DNA of 64,000 nucleotides, taken from NCBI GenBank assembly GCA_964017965.1, contig CAXHNV010000001.1:124001-188000 (forward strand), given 5' to 3'. The stretch comes from UBA2883 sp964017965 (GTDB taxonomy: Bacteria; Cyanobacteriota; Vampirovibrionia; Gastranaerophilales; Gastranaerophilaceae). Under the pieces are notes generated by a model that did no database searches, had not been told where the DNA came from, and worked only from the letters and a program-made list of their open reading frames with translations. A program made the position numbers and the translations under genes. The stretch's first letter is position 1. The number at the start of each line of letters is the position of its first letter. This document shows, piece after piece, positions 36,489 through 43,971 of this stretch.

Positions 36489-37214
36489 TCAACCAACAAT
36501 TTCTTTAACTTCTGAAGCCAAGCCTTTGTTATCTAACTTGATGCTTGGTCCCATAGTTGTTGTTACATATACTGACTTAACAAATGTACCTTTTGCTGAT
36601 GATGGTTTAGCTCTCAAAATAGCGTCTGCCAAAGTTGCGAAGTTCTTTGTTAAATCTTCTGTTGTAAATTGTACTTTACCGATAGGGCAGTGAATCATAC
36701 CTTGCTTGTCAGCACGGAATTCAACTTTACCGGCTTTAGCTGCCTTAACAGCACCCGCTACATCTAATGTAACTGTACCTGTCTTAGGGTTTGGCATTAA
36801 ACCTTTAGGTCCTAATACTCTACCGAGTTTACCTAACATACCCATACAATCAGGTGTTGCAATCAATGTATCAAATTCAAACCAGCCGCCTGCAATTTTA
36901 TCGATAATGTCTTCTGTACCAGCGAAATCAGCGCCTGCTTCTGTTGCTTCAGTAACTTTAGCACCCTTAGCAATTACACAAACTCTAACTTCTTTACCAA
37001 GACCTGCAGGTAATACTACAGTTGATCTGATTTGTTGATCAGCGTGTTTTACATCGATACCTAATCTCATGTGGCATTCTACTGTTTCATCAAACTTAGA
37101 TACTGCCTTAGAGATTTCTTGTAATTTTTCTATAGCCGCAGGAATAGTTGACGGTTGTTCAAAACCTTCTAACAATTCTTGCATTTTTTGTTGTCTTTTT
37201 GTTAATTTTGCCAT
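36489..37214 (-). CDS. rplA: 50S ribosomal protein L1
   Basis: The 241-residue L1 shows MAKLTKRQQK at the start, the conserved LGRVLGPKGLMPNPKTGTV and the end TMGPSIKLDNKGL. It forms the L1 stalk and often represses its own mRNA. I place the start at 37214 (GAAAGGA ribosome-binding site), although the frame is open 15 codons further upstream through a leader that is nearly the same as the rplK leader. It is the last gene of the operon. Confidence 0.98.
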   Translation of the reverse strand: MAKLTKRQQKMQELLEGFEQPSTIPAAIEKLQEISKAVSKFDETVECHMRLGIDVKHADQQIRSTVVLPAGLGKEVRVCVIAKGAKVTEATEAGADFAGTEDIIDKIAGGWFEFDTLIATPDCMGMLGKLGRVLGPKGLMPNPKTGTVTLDVAGAVKAAKAGKVEFRADKQGMIHCPIGKVQFTTEDLTKNFATLADAILRAKPSSAKGTFVKSVYVTTTMGPSIKLDNKGLASEVKEIVG

Positions 37215-37262
37215 TTTTAATTTCCTTTCATGGTGGTAACGGACAAGATGTCCTTCCATTTA
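37215..37262 (-). promoter_or_regulatory. rplA leader, duplicate of the rplK leader
   Basis: About 48 bases align with 37841-37888: a GGAAGG segment, a short hairpin (GGAC/GTCC here), TACCACxATGAAAGGA-like sequence and the start codon. Conservation of the same element before both genes suggests a binding site, possibly for L1. Confidence 0.6.
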
Positions 37263-37411
37263 TTTGTTCTCAAACTAGTCTTTTGCGCCTGTGCAATCAA
37301 AGATTGCTTCGTTACGTTTCACTTACGTTCTACTTCACAACGGCGCTATCGTTATGTTTCGTCCTCAGTTTTCCACTGCCTTCGCAGTGCAAAATTCGGA
37401 CTGCACATCGG
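37263..37411 (-). repeat. Intergenic element between rplK and rplA
   Basis: About 150 bases of different texture (less AT-rich than the flanks) begin directly after the rplK stop. It holds small hairpins (CACTGC/GCAGTG and GCAATC/GATTGC) and a near-repeated AACGTAA. No coding sense is seen. It looks like a dispersed repeat or processed regulatory spacer; no second copy was noticed in this window. Confidence 0.4.
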
Positions 37412-37840
37412 CTACGCATCCTTTACTGTAACGCCCATAGATCTGCAAGAACCTTTAATCATTTCTACTGCAGCATCCATATCTTTTGCGTTTAAATCAT
37501 CCATTTTGATTTTTGCAATTTCTTCTAATTGCGCTCTGGTGATTTCACCAACTTTGTCTTTCTTAGGGTTTGAAGAACCTTTAGACAAGTTCAAAGCTTT
37601 TTTAATCAAAATAGGTGCAGGTGGTGATTTTAGAACAAAAGTGAAACTTCTGTCTTCGTATACATCAATAATAACCGGAATGATGTATCCTGCTTTATCT
37701 TGAGTTTGAGCATTAAATTGCTTACAGAAATCCATGATGTTAACACCGTGTTGACCCAAAGCCGGACCTACTGGTGGTGACGGATTTGCTTTGCCTGCTT
37801 CGATTTGCAGTTTAATTTTTCCTACTACTTTCTTTGCCAT
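37412..37840 (-). CDS. rplK: 50S ribosomal protein L11
   Basis: The 142-residue L11 has the N-terminal proline-rich segment PSPPVGPALGQHGVNIMDF and the C-terminal RNA-binding domain (MDDLNAKDMDAAVEMIKGSC). It forms the GTPase-associated centre. I use the ATG at 37840 with AAAGGAG upstream; the frame is open 14 codons further through the duplicated leader. The nusG stop lies about 70 bases upstream. Confidence 0.98.
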   Translation of the reverse strand: MAKKVVGKIKLQIEAGKANPSPPVGPALGQHGVNIMDFCKQFNAQTQDKAGYIIPVIIDVYEDRSFTFVLKSPPAPILIKKALNLSKGSSNPKKDKVGEITRAQLEEIAKIKMDDLNAKDMDAAVEMIKGSCRSMGVTVKDA

Positions 37841-37888
37841 TTTTATCTCCTTTCGTGGTACAAACGGGTTGTGCCCTTCCACTTATAC
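37841..37888 (-). promoter_or_regulatory. rplK leader element
   Basis: It is homologous to 37215-37262, with GGAAGG, a GGG/CCC mini-hairpin, TACCACGAAAGGAG and the start codon. Confidence 0.6.
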
Positions 37889-37913
37889 TGTACATTTTAA
37901 TCCTTTAAGGATA

Positions 37914-38534
37914 TTAGATTTTTTGAATTTGTTTGTATTCAAGTTCAACAGGTGTTTCACGACCAAAGATTGAAACACTTGCTCTAAGTTTAGACTTATC
38001 AGGATAAACTTCTGTAATATCACCGATAAACTCAGCGAACGGTCCTGATACGATTCTAACTTTATCACCAACTTTAACGTCAAGTTCAATCTTTTGAGCT
38101 TGAGAGTCAACTCTGTTGATGATTCTTTTAATTTCACTGTCTTTTGCAGGGATAGGTTTCTTAGCTGAACCTGTAAATCTTGTTACACCTGCTGTGTGAC
38201 GAACAACATACCAGCTGTCTTCGTCCATTATCATTTCTACTAATACATAGCCAGGGAATATCTTTTCGTCTTTTTCAAGTTTCTTTCCGCCCTTAATCTG
38301 TGTTACAGTCTTTTGCGGAACTTCTACTCTAAAGATTTTATCTGACATATTCATATATTCGATACGTTTTTCAAGGTTACCCTTAACTTTGTTTTCGTAT
38401 CCTGAGTATGTTTGAACAATATACCAGCGTTTTTCACTCTTTTTTGATGATTTTTTAGTAACATTTTCTTCAGCAGCTTCTGTTTCTACAGCCAGCTCTT
38501 CAGTTTGTTCAAAATTTTCTTCGTTTTCAATCAT
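37914..38534 (-). CDS. nusG: Transcription termination/antitermination factor NusG
   Basis: The 206-residue NusG has an acidic N-terminal extension of about 35 residues. It then has the NGN domain (RWYIVQTYSGYENKV ... FPGYVLVEM ... RHTAGVTRFTG) and a C-terminal KOW domain (VGDKVRIVSGPFAEFIGDI). It binds RNA polymerase and couples it to Rho or ribosomes. It sits between secE and rplK as in most bacteria, 10 bases after secE. Confidence 0.97.
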   Translation of the reverse strand: MIENEENFEQTEELAVETEAAEENVTKKSSKKSEKRWYIVQTYSGYENKVKGNLEKRIEYMNMSDKIFRVEVPQKTVTQIKGGKKLEKDEKIFPGYVLVEMIMDEDSWYVVRHTAGVTRFTGSAKKPIPAKDSEIKRIINRVDSQAQKIELDVKVGDKVRIVSGPFAEFIGDITEVYPDKSKLRASVSIFGRETPVELEYKQIQKI

Positions 38535-38544
38535 TCTTTTTCAC

Positions 38545-38745
38545 CTATCTTATTGTCGGAATAAGTCCCAACACTGCTTTAAAAATAATATCAATCAAAT
38601 ACACTGCAACCGTAAATAAAAATATAATCAATACAACAGCAAAAGTTTCTGCGATAACCTGTTTTCTTTCAGGCCACGTAATCTTCGCCCACTCTAACTT
38701 TACTGATTTTAAATACGCTATTATACCATTCAATGTATCGTTCAT
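38545..38745 (-). CDS. secE: Preprotein translocase subunit SecE
   Basis: The 66-residue protein has the SecE amphipathic helix (YLKSVKLEWAKITWPERKQV) and one C-terminal membrane helix (FAVVLIIFLFTVAVYLIDIIF). It clamps SecY in the translocon. The start at 38745 is correct: a longer open frame runs back into the tRNATrp gene and is spurious. It is the single-helix form found outside enterobacteria. Confidence 0.95.
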   Translation of the reverse strand: MNDTLNGIIAYLKSVKLEWAKITWPERKQVIAETFAVVLIIFLFTVAVYLIDIIFKAVLGLIPTIR

Positions 38746-38768
38746 ATATTTTTCCTTTTTATATAATT

Positions 38769-38841
38769 CGCGCCCTGAAGGACTCGAACCCTCGACATCC
38801 GGTTTTGGAGACCGACGTTCTACCAACTGAACTAAGGACGC
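38769..38841 (-). tRNA. trnW: tRNA-Trp (CCA)
   Basis: The cloverleaf folds on the minus strand: acceptor GCGTCCT/AGGGCGC with one G-T pair, D arm around AGTTGGTAG, anticodon loop CTCCAAA (CCA), T loop TTCGAGT and discriminator G. CCA is not encoded. It lies between rpmG and secE, the common bacterial arrangement. Confidence 0.95.
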
Positions 38842-38867
38842 TTAAGGCAGATTGCTCTGCCGAAATC

Positions 38868-39035
38868 TTATTTTGTTTCCTTGTGAACAGTGTGTTTTTT
38901 ACAAACAGGACAATATTTGTTCAATTCAAGTCTTTCTTTGATATTCTTTTTGTTTTTTGTTGTTGTGTAGTTTCTTTCTTTGCAATCTTCACAAGCTAAA
39001 ACTACCATTTTGTCTACTTTACCTTTGATACCCAT
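38868..39035 (-). CDS. rpmG: 50S ribosomal protein L33
   Basis: A 55-residue L33 too short for many gene callers. It begins MGIKGKVDKMVVLACEDCKE and has the later CPVCKKHTVHKETK end. The two CxxC pairs form a zinc knuckle, so this is the zinc-containing (C+) type. An AAAGGAT ribosome-binding site lies upstream. It is the first gene of rpmG-tRNATrp-secE-nusG-rplK-rplA, preceded by a hairpin in its leader. Confidence 0.95.
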   Translation of the reverse strand: MGIKGKVDKMVVLACEDCKERNYTTTKNKKNIKERLELNKYCPVCKKHTVHKETK

Positions 39036-39068
39036 TGTTTTTATCCTTTATTTTTGTTTTTCTTTCCT

Positions 39069-39097
39069 ATTTAAAAAAGAATGTGTCGTCACATTCT
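39069..39097 (-). terminator. Terminator-like hairpin in the rpmG leader
   Basis: Minus-strand AAGAATGTG/CACATTCTT with a four-base loop followed by T residues. No gene ends upstream on this strand (the next gene is divergent), so it is more probably an attenuator in the leader than a plain terminator. Confidence 0.5.
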
Positions 39098-39282
39098 TTT
39101 TCTATCGGCATTAACATACTAAACTAAACATGTTTTAATTGCAAATATTTGCTCAATTTTTATTACGCTTTATTTACATATTAAAAATTTCATATTTATA
39201 AACGATTTTTTGAATATTTTGTATTGAATAACATATTTTTGCCGTATAAAAAATAAGTTATCGATAGAGAGGATATTTAGAT

Positions 39283-39639
39283 ATGAAAAAAACATTATTA
39301 ATCAGTTGTATGCTATTAGCAGCACCATTGGCTATGGCTCAGGACAGCTTTACACCAATTGCAATCAGCGCAGCTAATCCGCAAGAAACACAAGTTTTAT
39401 CTCCGGAAGAAACCGTTGGTAACGGTAATATTCAAAACGCTATTTCTCAAATAGAAAATGCACAAGTAGATATCAGAAACCAATTACTTGATTTAAAAAC
39501 AAAGTTTGCTGATGTTGATGCGCAATACGTATCATACAAAAACGAACGTAAAACACTAAAGAAACAAGTTTCTGTTACAGAAAAACGTCTCAAATCTTTA
39601 GACAAAGCTAAAGAAAAAATGAGAAAAAATATGTTATAA
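39283..39639 (+). CDS. Exported coiled-coil protein, unknown
   Basis: The 118-residue protein has a clear signal peptide (MKKTLLISCMLLAAPLAMAQ, cleavage after AMA). A mature helical part follows (VDIRNQLLDLKTKFADVDA ... KKQVSVTEKRLKSLDKAKEK), predicted to form a coiled coil. No membrane anchor or cysteine is present in the mature protein. It stands alone with a GAGGAT ribosome-binding site and its own terminator. A periplasmic structural role is possible; function unknown. Confidence 0.8.
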   Translation: MKKTLLISCMLLAAPLAMAQDSFTPIAISAANPQETQVLSPEETVGNGNIQNAISQIENAQVDIRNQLLDLKTKFADVDAQYVSYKNERKTLKKQVSVTEKRLKSLDKAKEKMRKNML

Positions 39640-39642
39640 ACT

Positions 39643-39678
39643 AAAAGCGGGACTGATAAATATCAGCCCCGCTTTTTT
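39643..39678 (+). terminator. Terminator of the exported coiled-coil gene
   Basis: AAAAGCGGG/CCCGCTTTT outer stem and CTGATA/TATCAG inner stem, followed by six T. Its T run lies about where a -35 for spmA would be. Confidence 0.92.
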
Positions 39679-39695
39679 ACCCTTTTATTTTTGTG

Positions 39696-39701
39696 TATAA
39701 T
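39696..39701 (+). promoter_or_regulatory. -10 box (TATAAT) of spmA
   Basis: TATAAT, six bases, then the ATG at 39708; no Shine-Dalgarno sequence. The expected -35 position falls in the T tract of the preceding terminator. Confidence 0.5.
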
Positions 39702-39707
39702 TAGTCT

Positions 39708-40292
39708 ATGAATTACATCTTTTATTTTTTAATAGTATCTTCTATAATCTTCGGGATAATAAATCACCGAACACAAGATGTAGTCAATGCAATACTTTCA
39801 GGCGCAGACCTGTCAGTCAAGATAGCGTTTTCTTTAATCGGAATAATGGCTTTCTGGCTCGGTATAATGCGAATAGCTGAAAAATCAGGGTTAGTAAAGA
39901 TAATCGCAAAACTGATTAAACCAATCACAAAGCGTCTCTTCAACGAAATCCCCGAAGACAGTCCCGCAATAGGCAATATTGCACTTAGTTTCTCTGCAAA
40001 CGCCCTAGGGCTAACTAACGCGGCAACCCCTATCGGACTAAAAGTCATGGAAGAATTACAAGAAGAGAATCCCGATAAGAAAAGTGCTTCAAACTCAATG
40101 TGTATGTTTTTAGCTATGAATACCGCTGGGTTCCAAATAATCCCCGCAACAGTAATAGCAATACTTGTAGCCGTAGGCTCCAAAAACCCTACAGAAATAA
40201 TCCTTCCGACACTAATAGTTACATCAATAGCATTTATTAGCGCAATAACAGTTGCAAAGCTGTTCCAAAGATTTTGGCGAGGTGAAAAATGA
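39708..40292 (+). CDS. spmA: Spore maturation protein A-like membrane protein
   Basis: The 194-residue protein belongs to the nucleoside-recognition (Gate) membrane family. It has four to five hydrophobic helices, with IGIMAFWLGIMRIAEKSGL and the conserved GNIALSFSANALGLTNAATPIGLKVMEEL. In Bacillus SpmA and SpmB affect spore core dehydration, but homologues occur in many non-sporulating bacteria, and no sporulation gene other than a SpoIID-domain protein is here. The ATG has a TATAAT six bases upstream and no ribosome-binding site. It overlaps spmB by four bases. Confidence 0.88.
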   Translation: MNYIFYFLIVSSIIFGIINHRTQDVVNAILSGADLSVKIAFSLIGIMAFWLGIMRIAEKSGLVKIIAKLIKPITKRLFNEIPEDSPAIGNIALSFSANALGLTNAATPIGLKVMEELQEENPDKKSASNSMCMFLAMNTAGFQIIPATVIAILVAVGSKNPTEIILPTLIVTSIAFISAITVAKLFQRFWRGEK

Positions 40293-40825
40293 TTAGTACT
40301 ATCTCGCTATACCTATTACCTGCACTAATATTGTTAATCCTTACAGTTGCAATCGTTAAGAAAGTACCCGTATACGAAGAGTTCACGGAAGGTGCAAAAG
40401 ACGGATTCAAAGTATCGATAAACATTATCCCGTATCTTGTTGCAATAATAGTCGGTATTTCGATGTTCAGAGCATCAGGAGCAATGGAAAGTATTGCGAA
40501 CTTGCTCTCACCTATATTATCAAAACTCGCTATCCCGACAGATTCAGTCCCGATAATGATTACGCGCTCATTATCAGGCTCTGCAACTCTCGGACTGTTC
40601 TCTGAAATAGCACACAAGTTCGGACCCGACGCTTATATAACAAAGCTTTGCGCCGTTATGGTCGGAAGCTCTGAAACAACATTCTATGTGCTATCAGTAT
40701 ATTTCGGCTCAGTGGGCATAACCAAATTCCGCTATGCCATTCTGGTAGGTTTGATTGCTGATGCTATTGGAATAATTGCAGCAATATTTGTTTGTTCGCT
40801 GATTTATCTTCCCAGCTTTGGGTAA
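40289..40825 (+). CDS. spmB: Spore maturation protein B-like membrane protein
   Basis: The 178-residue partner of SpmA has the same family fold: GAKDGFKVSINIIPYLVAII, then DSVPIMITRSLSGSATLG and GSSETTFYVLSVYFG. The ATGA overlap with spmA implies coupled synthesis of a two-subunit membrane complex, perhaps a transporter. Its last 62 bases overlap a convergent zinc-ribbon gene on the opposite strand. Confidence 0.9.
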   Translation: MISTISLYLLPALILLILTVAIVKKVPVYEEFTEGAKDGFKVSINIIPYLVAIIVGISMFRASGAMESIANLLSPILSKLAIPTDSVPIMITRSLSGSATLGLFSEIAHKFGPDAYITKLCAVMVGSSETTFYVLSVYFGSVGITKFRYAILVGLIADAIGIIAAIFVCSLIYLPSFG

Positions 40826-41138
40826 CTTCAACCACTCTTTCATCAGGAACAACTGTTTTTACTAATACTGCGTAATTTATATCCACAAAGTTAATCTTAT
40901 CAAGTTTCTCAACTATATATTCATTACCGCCGCAATTGTGACAGAAATTAGCTTCCGGCATTATTTCACCGTTTTTGATAATAGCTTTTTCTTTAATCCC
41001 GCAGCAAGCACAACGGGTTATATACCATTCGTTTTCAATCAGTTCACCGCAATCAGGACAGTAACTGTATTGAACGCTTGGAGACACGTGGTCGTGAGTA
41101 CAACGATTGTGACGTCTGAAAAAATCCAAAATAAACAT
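40764..41138 (-). CDS. Zinc-ribbon protein, unknown
   Basis: The 124-residue protein has three CxxC pairs (CPDCGELI, CACCGIK, CHNCGGNEY) and nearby histidines (HNRCTHDH), so it probably binds one or two zinc ions. The C-terminal third has a beta pattern (INYAVLVKTVVPDERVVEV). I do not recognise the family. I prefer the ATG at 41138, with GAGG five bases upstream, to a GTG two codons earlier. It converges on and overlaps spmB by 62 bases. Confidence 0.7.
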   Translation of the reverse strand: MFILDFFRRHNRCTHDHVSPSVQYSYCPDCGELIENEWYITRCACCGIKEKAIIKNGEIMPEANFCHNCGGNEYIVEKLDKINFVDINYAVLVKTVVPDERVVEVTQSWEDKSANKQILLQLFQ

Positions 41139-41273
41139 ATACACCTCGATTTCTACACTTCATGTTTTAATGACAGTTTTCAAAAAAACAAATTACCCGA
41201 CTAATTTCTTTACAGTTTGTAATACTCTTTTTATGTTTTTGTTATAATTAAACAAAAGGAGTTATAAAACGAG

Positions 41274-42215
41274 ATGAAAGTAAGTGTAAAAGTTCCTGCA
41301 ACATCAGCAAATATCGGACCAGGCTTCGATTGCATGGGTATGGCGCTGCCTATTTATAATATTGTAACTATTGACGAAACTGTTCTTCCGGGAACAGGCG
41401 TTGAAATAAATATTCTATCAGAACAGGAAGATGTTGATAAACTCATTATCGACCATATTCCAAGAGATGAAAACAGCGTTGTTTATAAGGCTGTAGAACT
41501 TTTATATAACTCTATCGGACAAACTCCTTCCGAACTAAAGATAAACATTCAGACATCAATCCCTGTAACAAGAGGTTTGGGCAGCTCAGCAGCAGTAATT
41601 GTAGGTGCATTGATTGCCGCAAACAAGCTTTTGGGTAACCCTGCTGATGAATCAGCACTACTTTCAATCGCAACAGAGATTGAAGGACACCCAGATAACA
41701 TTACACCTGCTATCGTTGGCGGGTTAGTAATGTCTTCTCAAGAAAACGACGGAAGCATTGTATATAGAAAACTTGATTGGCCTGACGAGTGGAATGTAAC
41801 TGTTTGTATTCCAGACGTTGAATTAACAACAGAGGTTTCACGCTCAGTTATTCCTGAATGTGTACCGTTATCTGATGCCGTATTCAATGTTAAGCGTATG
41901 GCAATGTTCATGAATGCACTACAAACAAAAGACGCTGAACTTATGAAACTTGCATTGAAAGATAAATTACACCAACCGTATAGAGAAAAACTTGTTCCGG
42001 GCTTAAAAGAATTAAACGAAGCATTTAAACACGAAGATGATGTTTTAGGCTGTGTACTTAGCGGAGCAGGCTCTTCTATGTTAATCATTTCTAAAAATAA
42101 TATTGTGGATAAAGTTACATCTACAACATTAGAAATTATGGAAAACCTGAACGTTAAAGCGACCGTAAAAACAATGAAGATTGTTCAAGAAGGCGCAACA
42201 ATAATAAGTGAATAA
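41274..42215 (+). CDS. thrB: Homoserine kinase
   Basis: The 313-residue GHMP kinase phosphorylates homoserine for threonine synthesis. It starts KVPATSANIGPGFDCMGMAL and has the ATP-binding TRGLGSSAAVIVGALIAANK and the C-terminal SGAGSSML motif. AAAAGGAG lies about 17 bases upstream and a purine-rich AAAACGAG closer. A TATAAT at about 41243 gives a normal leader. It stands alone; the convergent csaB ends two bases after its stop. Confidence 0.95.
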   Translation: MKVSVKVPATSANIGPGFDCMGMALPIYNIVTIDETVLPGTGVEINILSEQEDVDKLIIDHIPRDENSVVYKAVELLYNSIGQTPSELKINIQTSIPVTRGLGSSAAVIVGALIAANKLLGNPADESALLSIATEIEGHPDNITPAIVGGLVMSSQENDGSIVYRKLDWPDEWNVTVCIPDVELTTEVSRSVIPECVPLSDAVFNVKRMAMFMNALQTKDAELMKLALKDKLHQPYREKLVPGLKELNEAFKHEDDVLGCVLSGAGSSMLIISKNNIVDKVTSTTLEIMENLNVKATVKTMKIVQEGATIISE

Positions 42216-42216
42216 A

Positions 42217-43302
42217 CTATTTTTTATTCCAAAAACCTTTGAATGATTTTTGTGCAGGTTTCTTAATCTCGTTGATACCTGTTGCGTTCCAGCTGAAGAC
42301 TTTACCCTTAACTCGTTCCATAATATTCCAGCGAGACATGTTCTCCATTGTATCGAACGCTTTTTGATAATCGTTCTTCTTGTCTTCCATCTCTAAACAA
42401 GGTAAACCTAAATCCTCTGCCAAAAGCTTAACTTTAGGGTCATAAGCAATAGCAAGAGTTTTTACACCATATTTTGCAGCAACTAAACAAGCATGATATC
42501 TCATACCAATCAAGCAATCGTACTGCGAAATTCTGTCAATAATCTGTTTATTATTCAAGCCGGCAATCAATCGCACCTTAGCTTTAGGTTCAACTGCTCT
42601 CAACTTATTAATAAACACCTGAGAAATACCTACATCAACCTCATCCTGCAAAGACAAAAGTTCTATCTCTCTATTATAATATCTATTTCTTACCTGTTTA
42701 ATAATGTTATCAAACAACTCATCAGTCAAAGTATCGTACTTTCTAAGCTGAATCCCAATTTTAGAAGTTCTTTCAGGGTTTTCAACCTCTAAACTAAAAA
42801 CAGGGTCACAAACCAGATTAGATTTAACCTTCCATTTATCAAGCAATTTCTTACTTTGTTCATCTCTCACAGAAACGTATTTACATTGTTTAAGCAAACC
42901 CTTAGTCATAAAATTAGCCCAGAACCCTTTGATTGGACCAATCCCTTGAGCGAAAATAACAACTTCTTTTCGCATCATAAGCGCGAATCGAATAATCATT
43001 GTATAAAACATCAAGCTGCCGTTGCTCGTAACATTCTGCAGCAGGCTTCCACCACCTGATATCAAAACATCACATCTGGCAAGCTCTCTCATAACGTGGT
43101 CATAAGAGAAAGTTTGAATCGTATGAACTCCGTAAGTATCAAAAGTTTTTCTCGGATTAGCCGTCATAACCGTAACATTACAGTCTTTCAACTTATCTAA
43201 TAAAATACTCAAAATAACTTCATCACCAAAGTTATCAAACCCGTAATAACCGGAAATAAGTACTTTTTTTCGAGTATCTTTTTTCTTCTTAACTATTGCC
43301 AT
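42217..43302 (-). CDS. csaB: Polysaccharide pyruvyl transferase
   Basis: The 361-residue protein has the CsaB pattern VLISGYYGFDNFGDEVILS near the N terminus, FAQGIGPIKG in the middle, and RYHACLVAAKYGV, with the glycosyltransferase-B-like fold. CsaB adds ketal-pyruvate to cell-wall polysaccharide, which then anchors SLH-domain proteins. Cyanobacteria and relatives carry such genes. AAGGA lies before the ATG. It lies nine bases downstream of eda on the minus strand, probably in one transcript. Confidence 0.93.
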   Translation of the reverse strand: MAIVKKKKDTRKKVLISGYYGFDNFGDEVILSILLDKLKDCNVTVMTANPRKTFDTYGVHTIQTFSYDHVMRELARCDVLISGGGSLLQNVTSNGSLMFYTMIIRFALMMRKEVVIFAQGIGPIKGFWANFMTKGLLKQCKYVSVRDEQSKKLLDKWKVKSNLVCDPVFSLEVENPERTSKIGIQLRKYDTLTDELFDNIIKQVRNRYYNREIELLSLQDEVDVGISQVFINKLRAVEPKAKVRLIAGLNNKQIIDRISQYDCLIGMRYHACLVAAKYGVKTLAIAYDPKVKLLAEDLGLPCLEMEDKKNDYQKAFDTMENMSRWNIMERVKGKVFSWNATGINEIKKPAQKSFKGFWNKK

Positions 43303-43310
43303 AACAATCC

Positions 43311-43922
43311 TTAAACGTTTTTAACAGAATCTAAAAGAGTTTTAGCAGCAGCCGTAATCTCAGCCATATCAGACTTACCGCATAAATCACGACCGATTCC
43401 GACAACCTTAGCTCCTGCTTCTAAATAGCCCTTAACTTCATCACATCTGATATTACCCATTGGCATAACATTCAAGAAAGGCATTTGTCTCAAAATATCT
43501 TCTATATATTGAACACCGCCCATAGCAGTAGTCGGGAATATCTTAATCAAAGGAATTCGTGCCTTCCACGCGTTGTAGGCTTCGTTTGCAGTAGTAGCTC
43601 CCGCAATAAAAGGAACTCCGATATTCTTCGATATTTTTACCATATTAAACTGGAATATAGGTGAAGAAAACATCTTCGCACCCGCTTCAAAAGCTGCATT
43701 AGCCTGCCAAGTGGTGATAATGCTGCCCGCACAAACAACCGCTTTTTTTGAAACATCAGATATAACATCATAAATCTGTGAATTTTCTACATTAATCTCT
43801 AAAATCTTTATCCCGCCAGCAATCAAAGCCTCAGCTATTTGCTTCGCTTTTTCAGGGTTGCTTTCTCTTATAATAGGATAAACCTTTTCATCAGATAATA
43901 CTTGTATTAAATTTTTGTTCAT
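43311..43922 (-). CDS. eda: 2-keto-3-deoxy-6-phosphogluconate/KHG aldolase
   Basis: The 203-residue class I aldolase has the catalytic Glu in ILEINVEN and the Schiff-base Lys in PLIKIFPTTAMGG. It cleaves KDPG to pyruvate and glyceraldehyde-3-phosphate. No edd or sugar-acid genes are adjacent; the gene pairs with csaB, so its substrate here could differ. AAAGGAC is the ribosome-binding site. The divergent cyclase gene starts 50 bases upstream. Confidence 0.92.
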   Translation of the reverse strand: MNKNLIQVLSDEKVYPIIRESNPEKAKQIAEALIAGGIKILEINVENSQIYDVISDVSKKAVVCAGSIITTWQANAAFEAGAKMFSSPIFQFNMVKISKNIGVPFIAGATTANEAYNAWKARIPLIKIFPTTAMGGVQYIEDILRQMPFLNVMPMGNIRCDEVKGYLEAGAKVVGIGRDLCGKSDMAEITAAAKTLLDSVKNV

Positions 43923-43971
43923 AAACTTGTCCTTTTTATGAAATAATTATATCATAAATAAAGAGGTTAAT

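Noticed and set aside
37840..37882. N-terminal extensions of L11 and L1 starting MEGH
   Set aside because: Strong ribosome-binding sites sit at the conventional starts, and the extensions are the duplicated leaders; kept as a finding about regulation.
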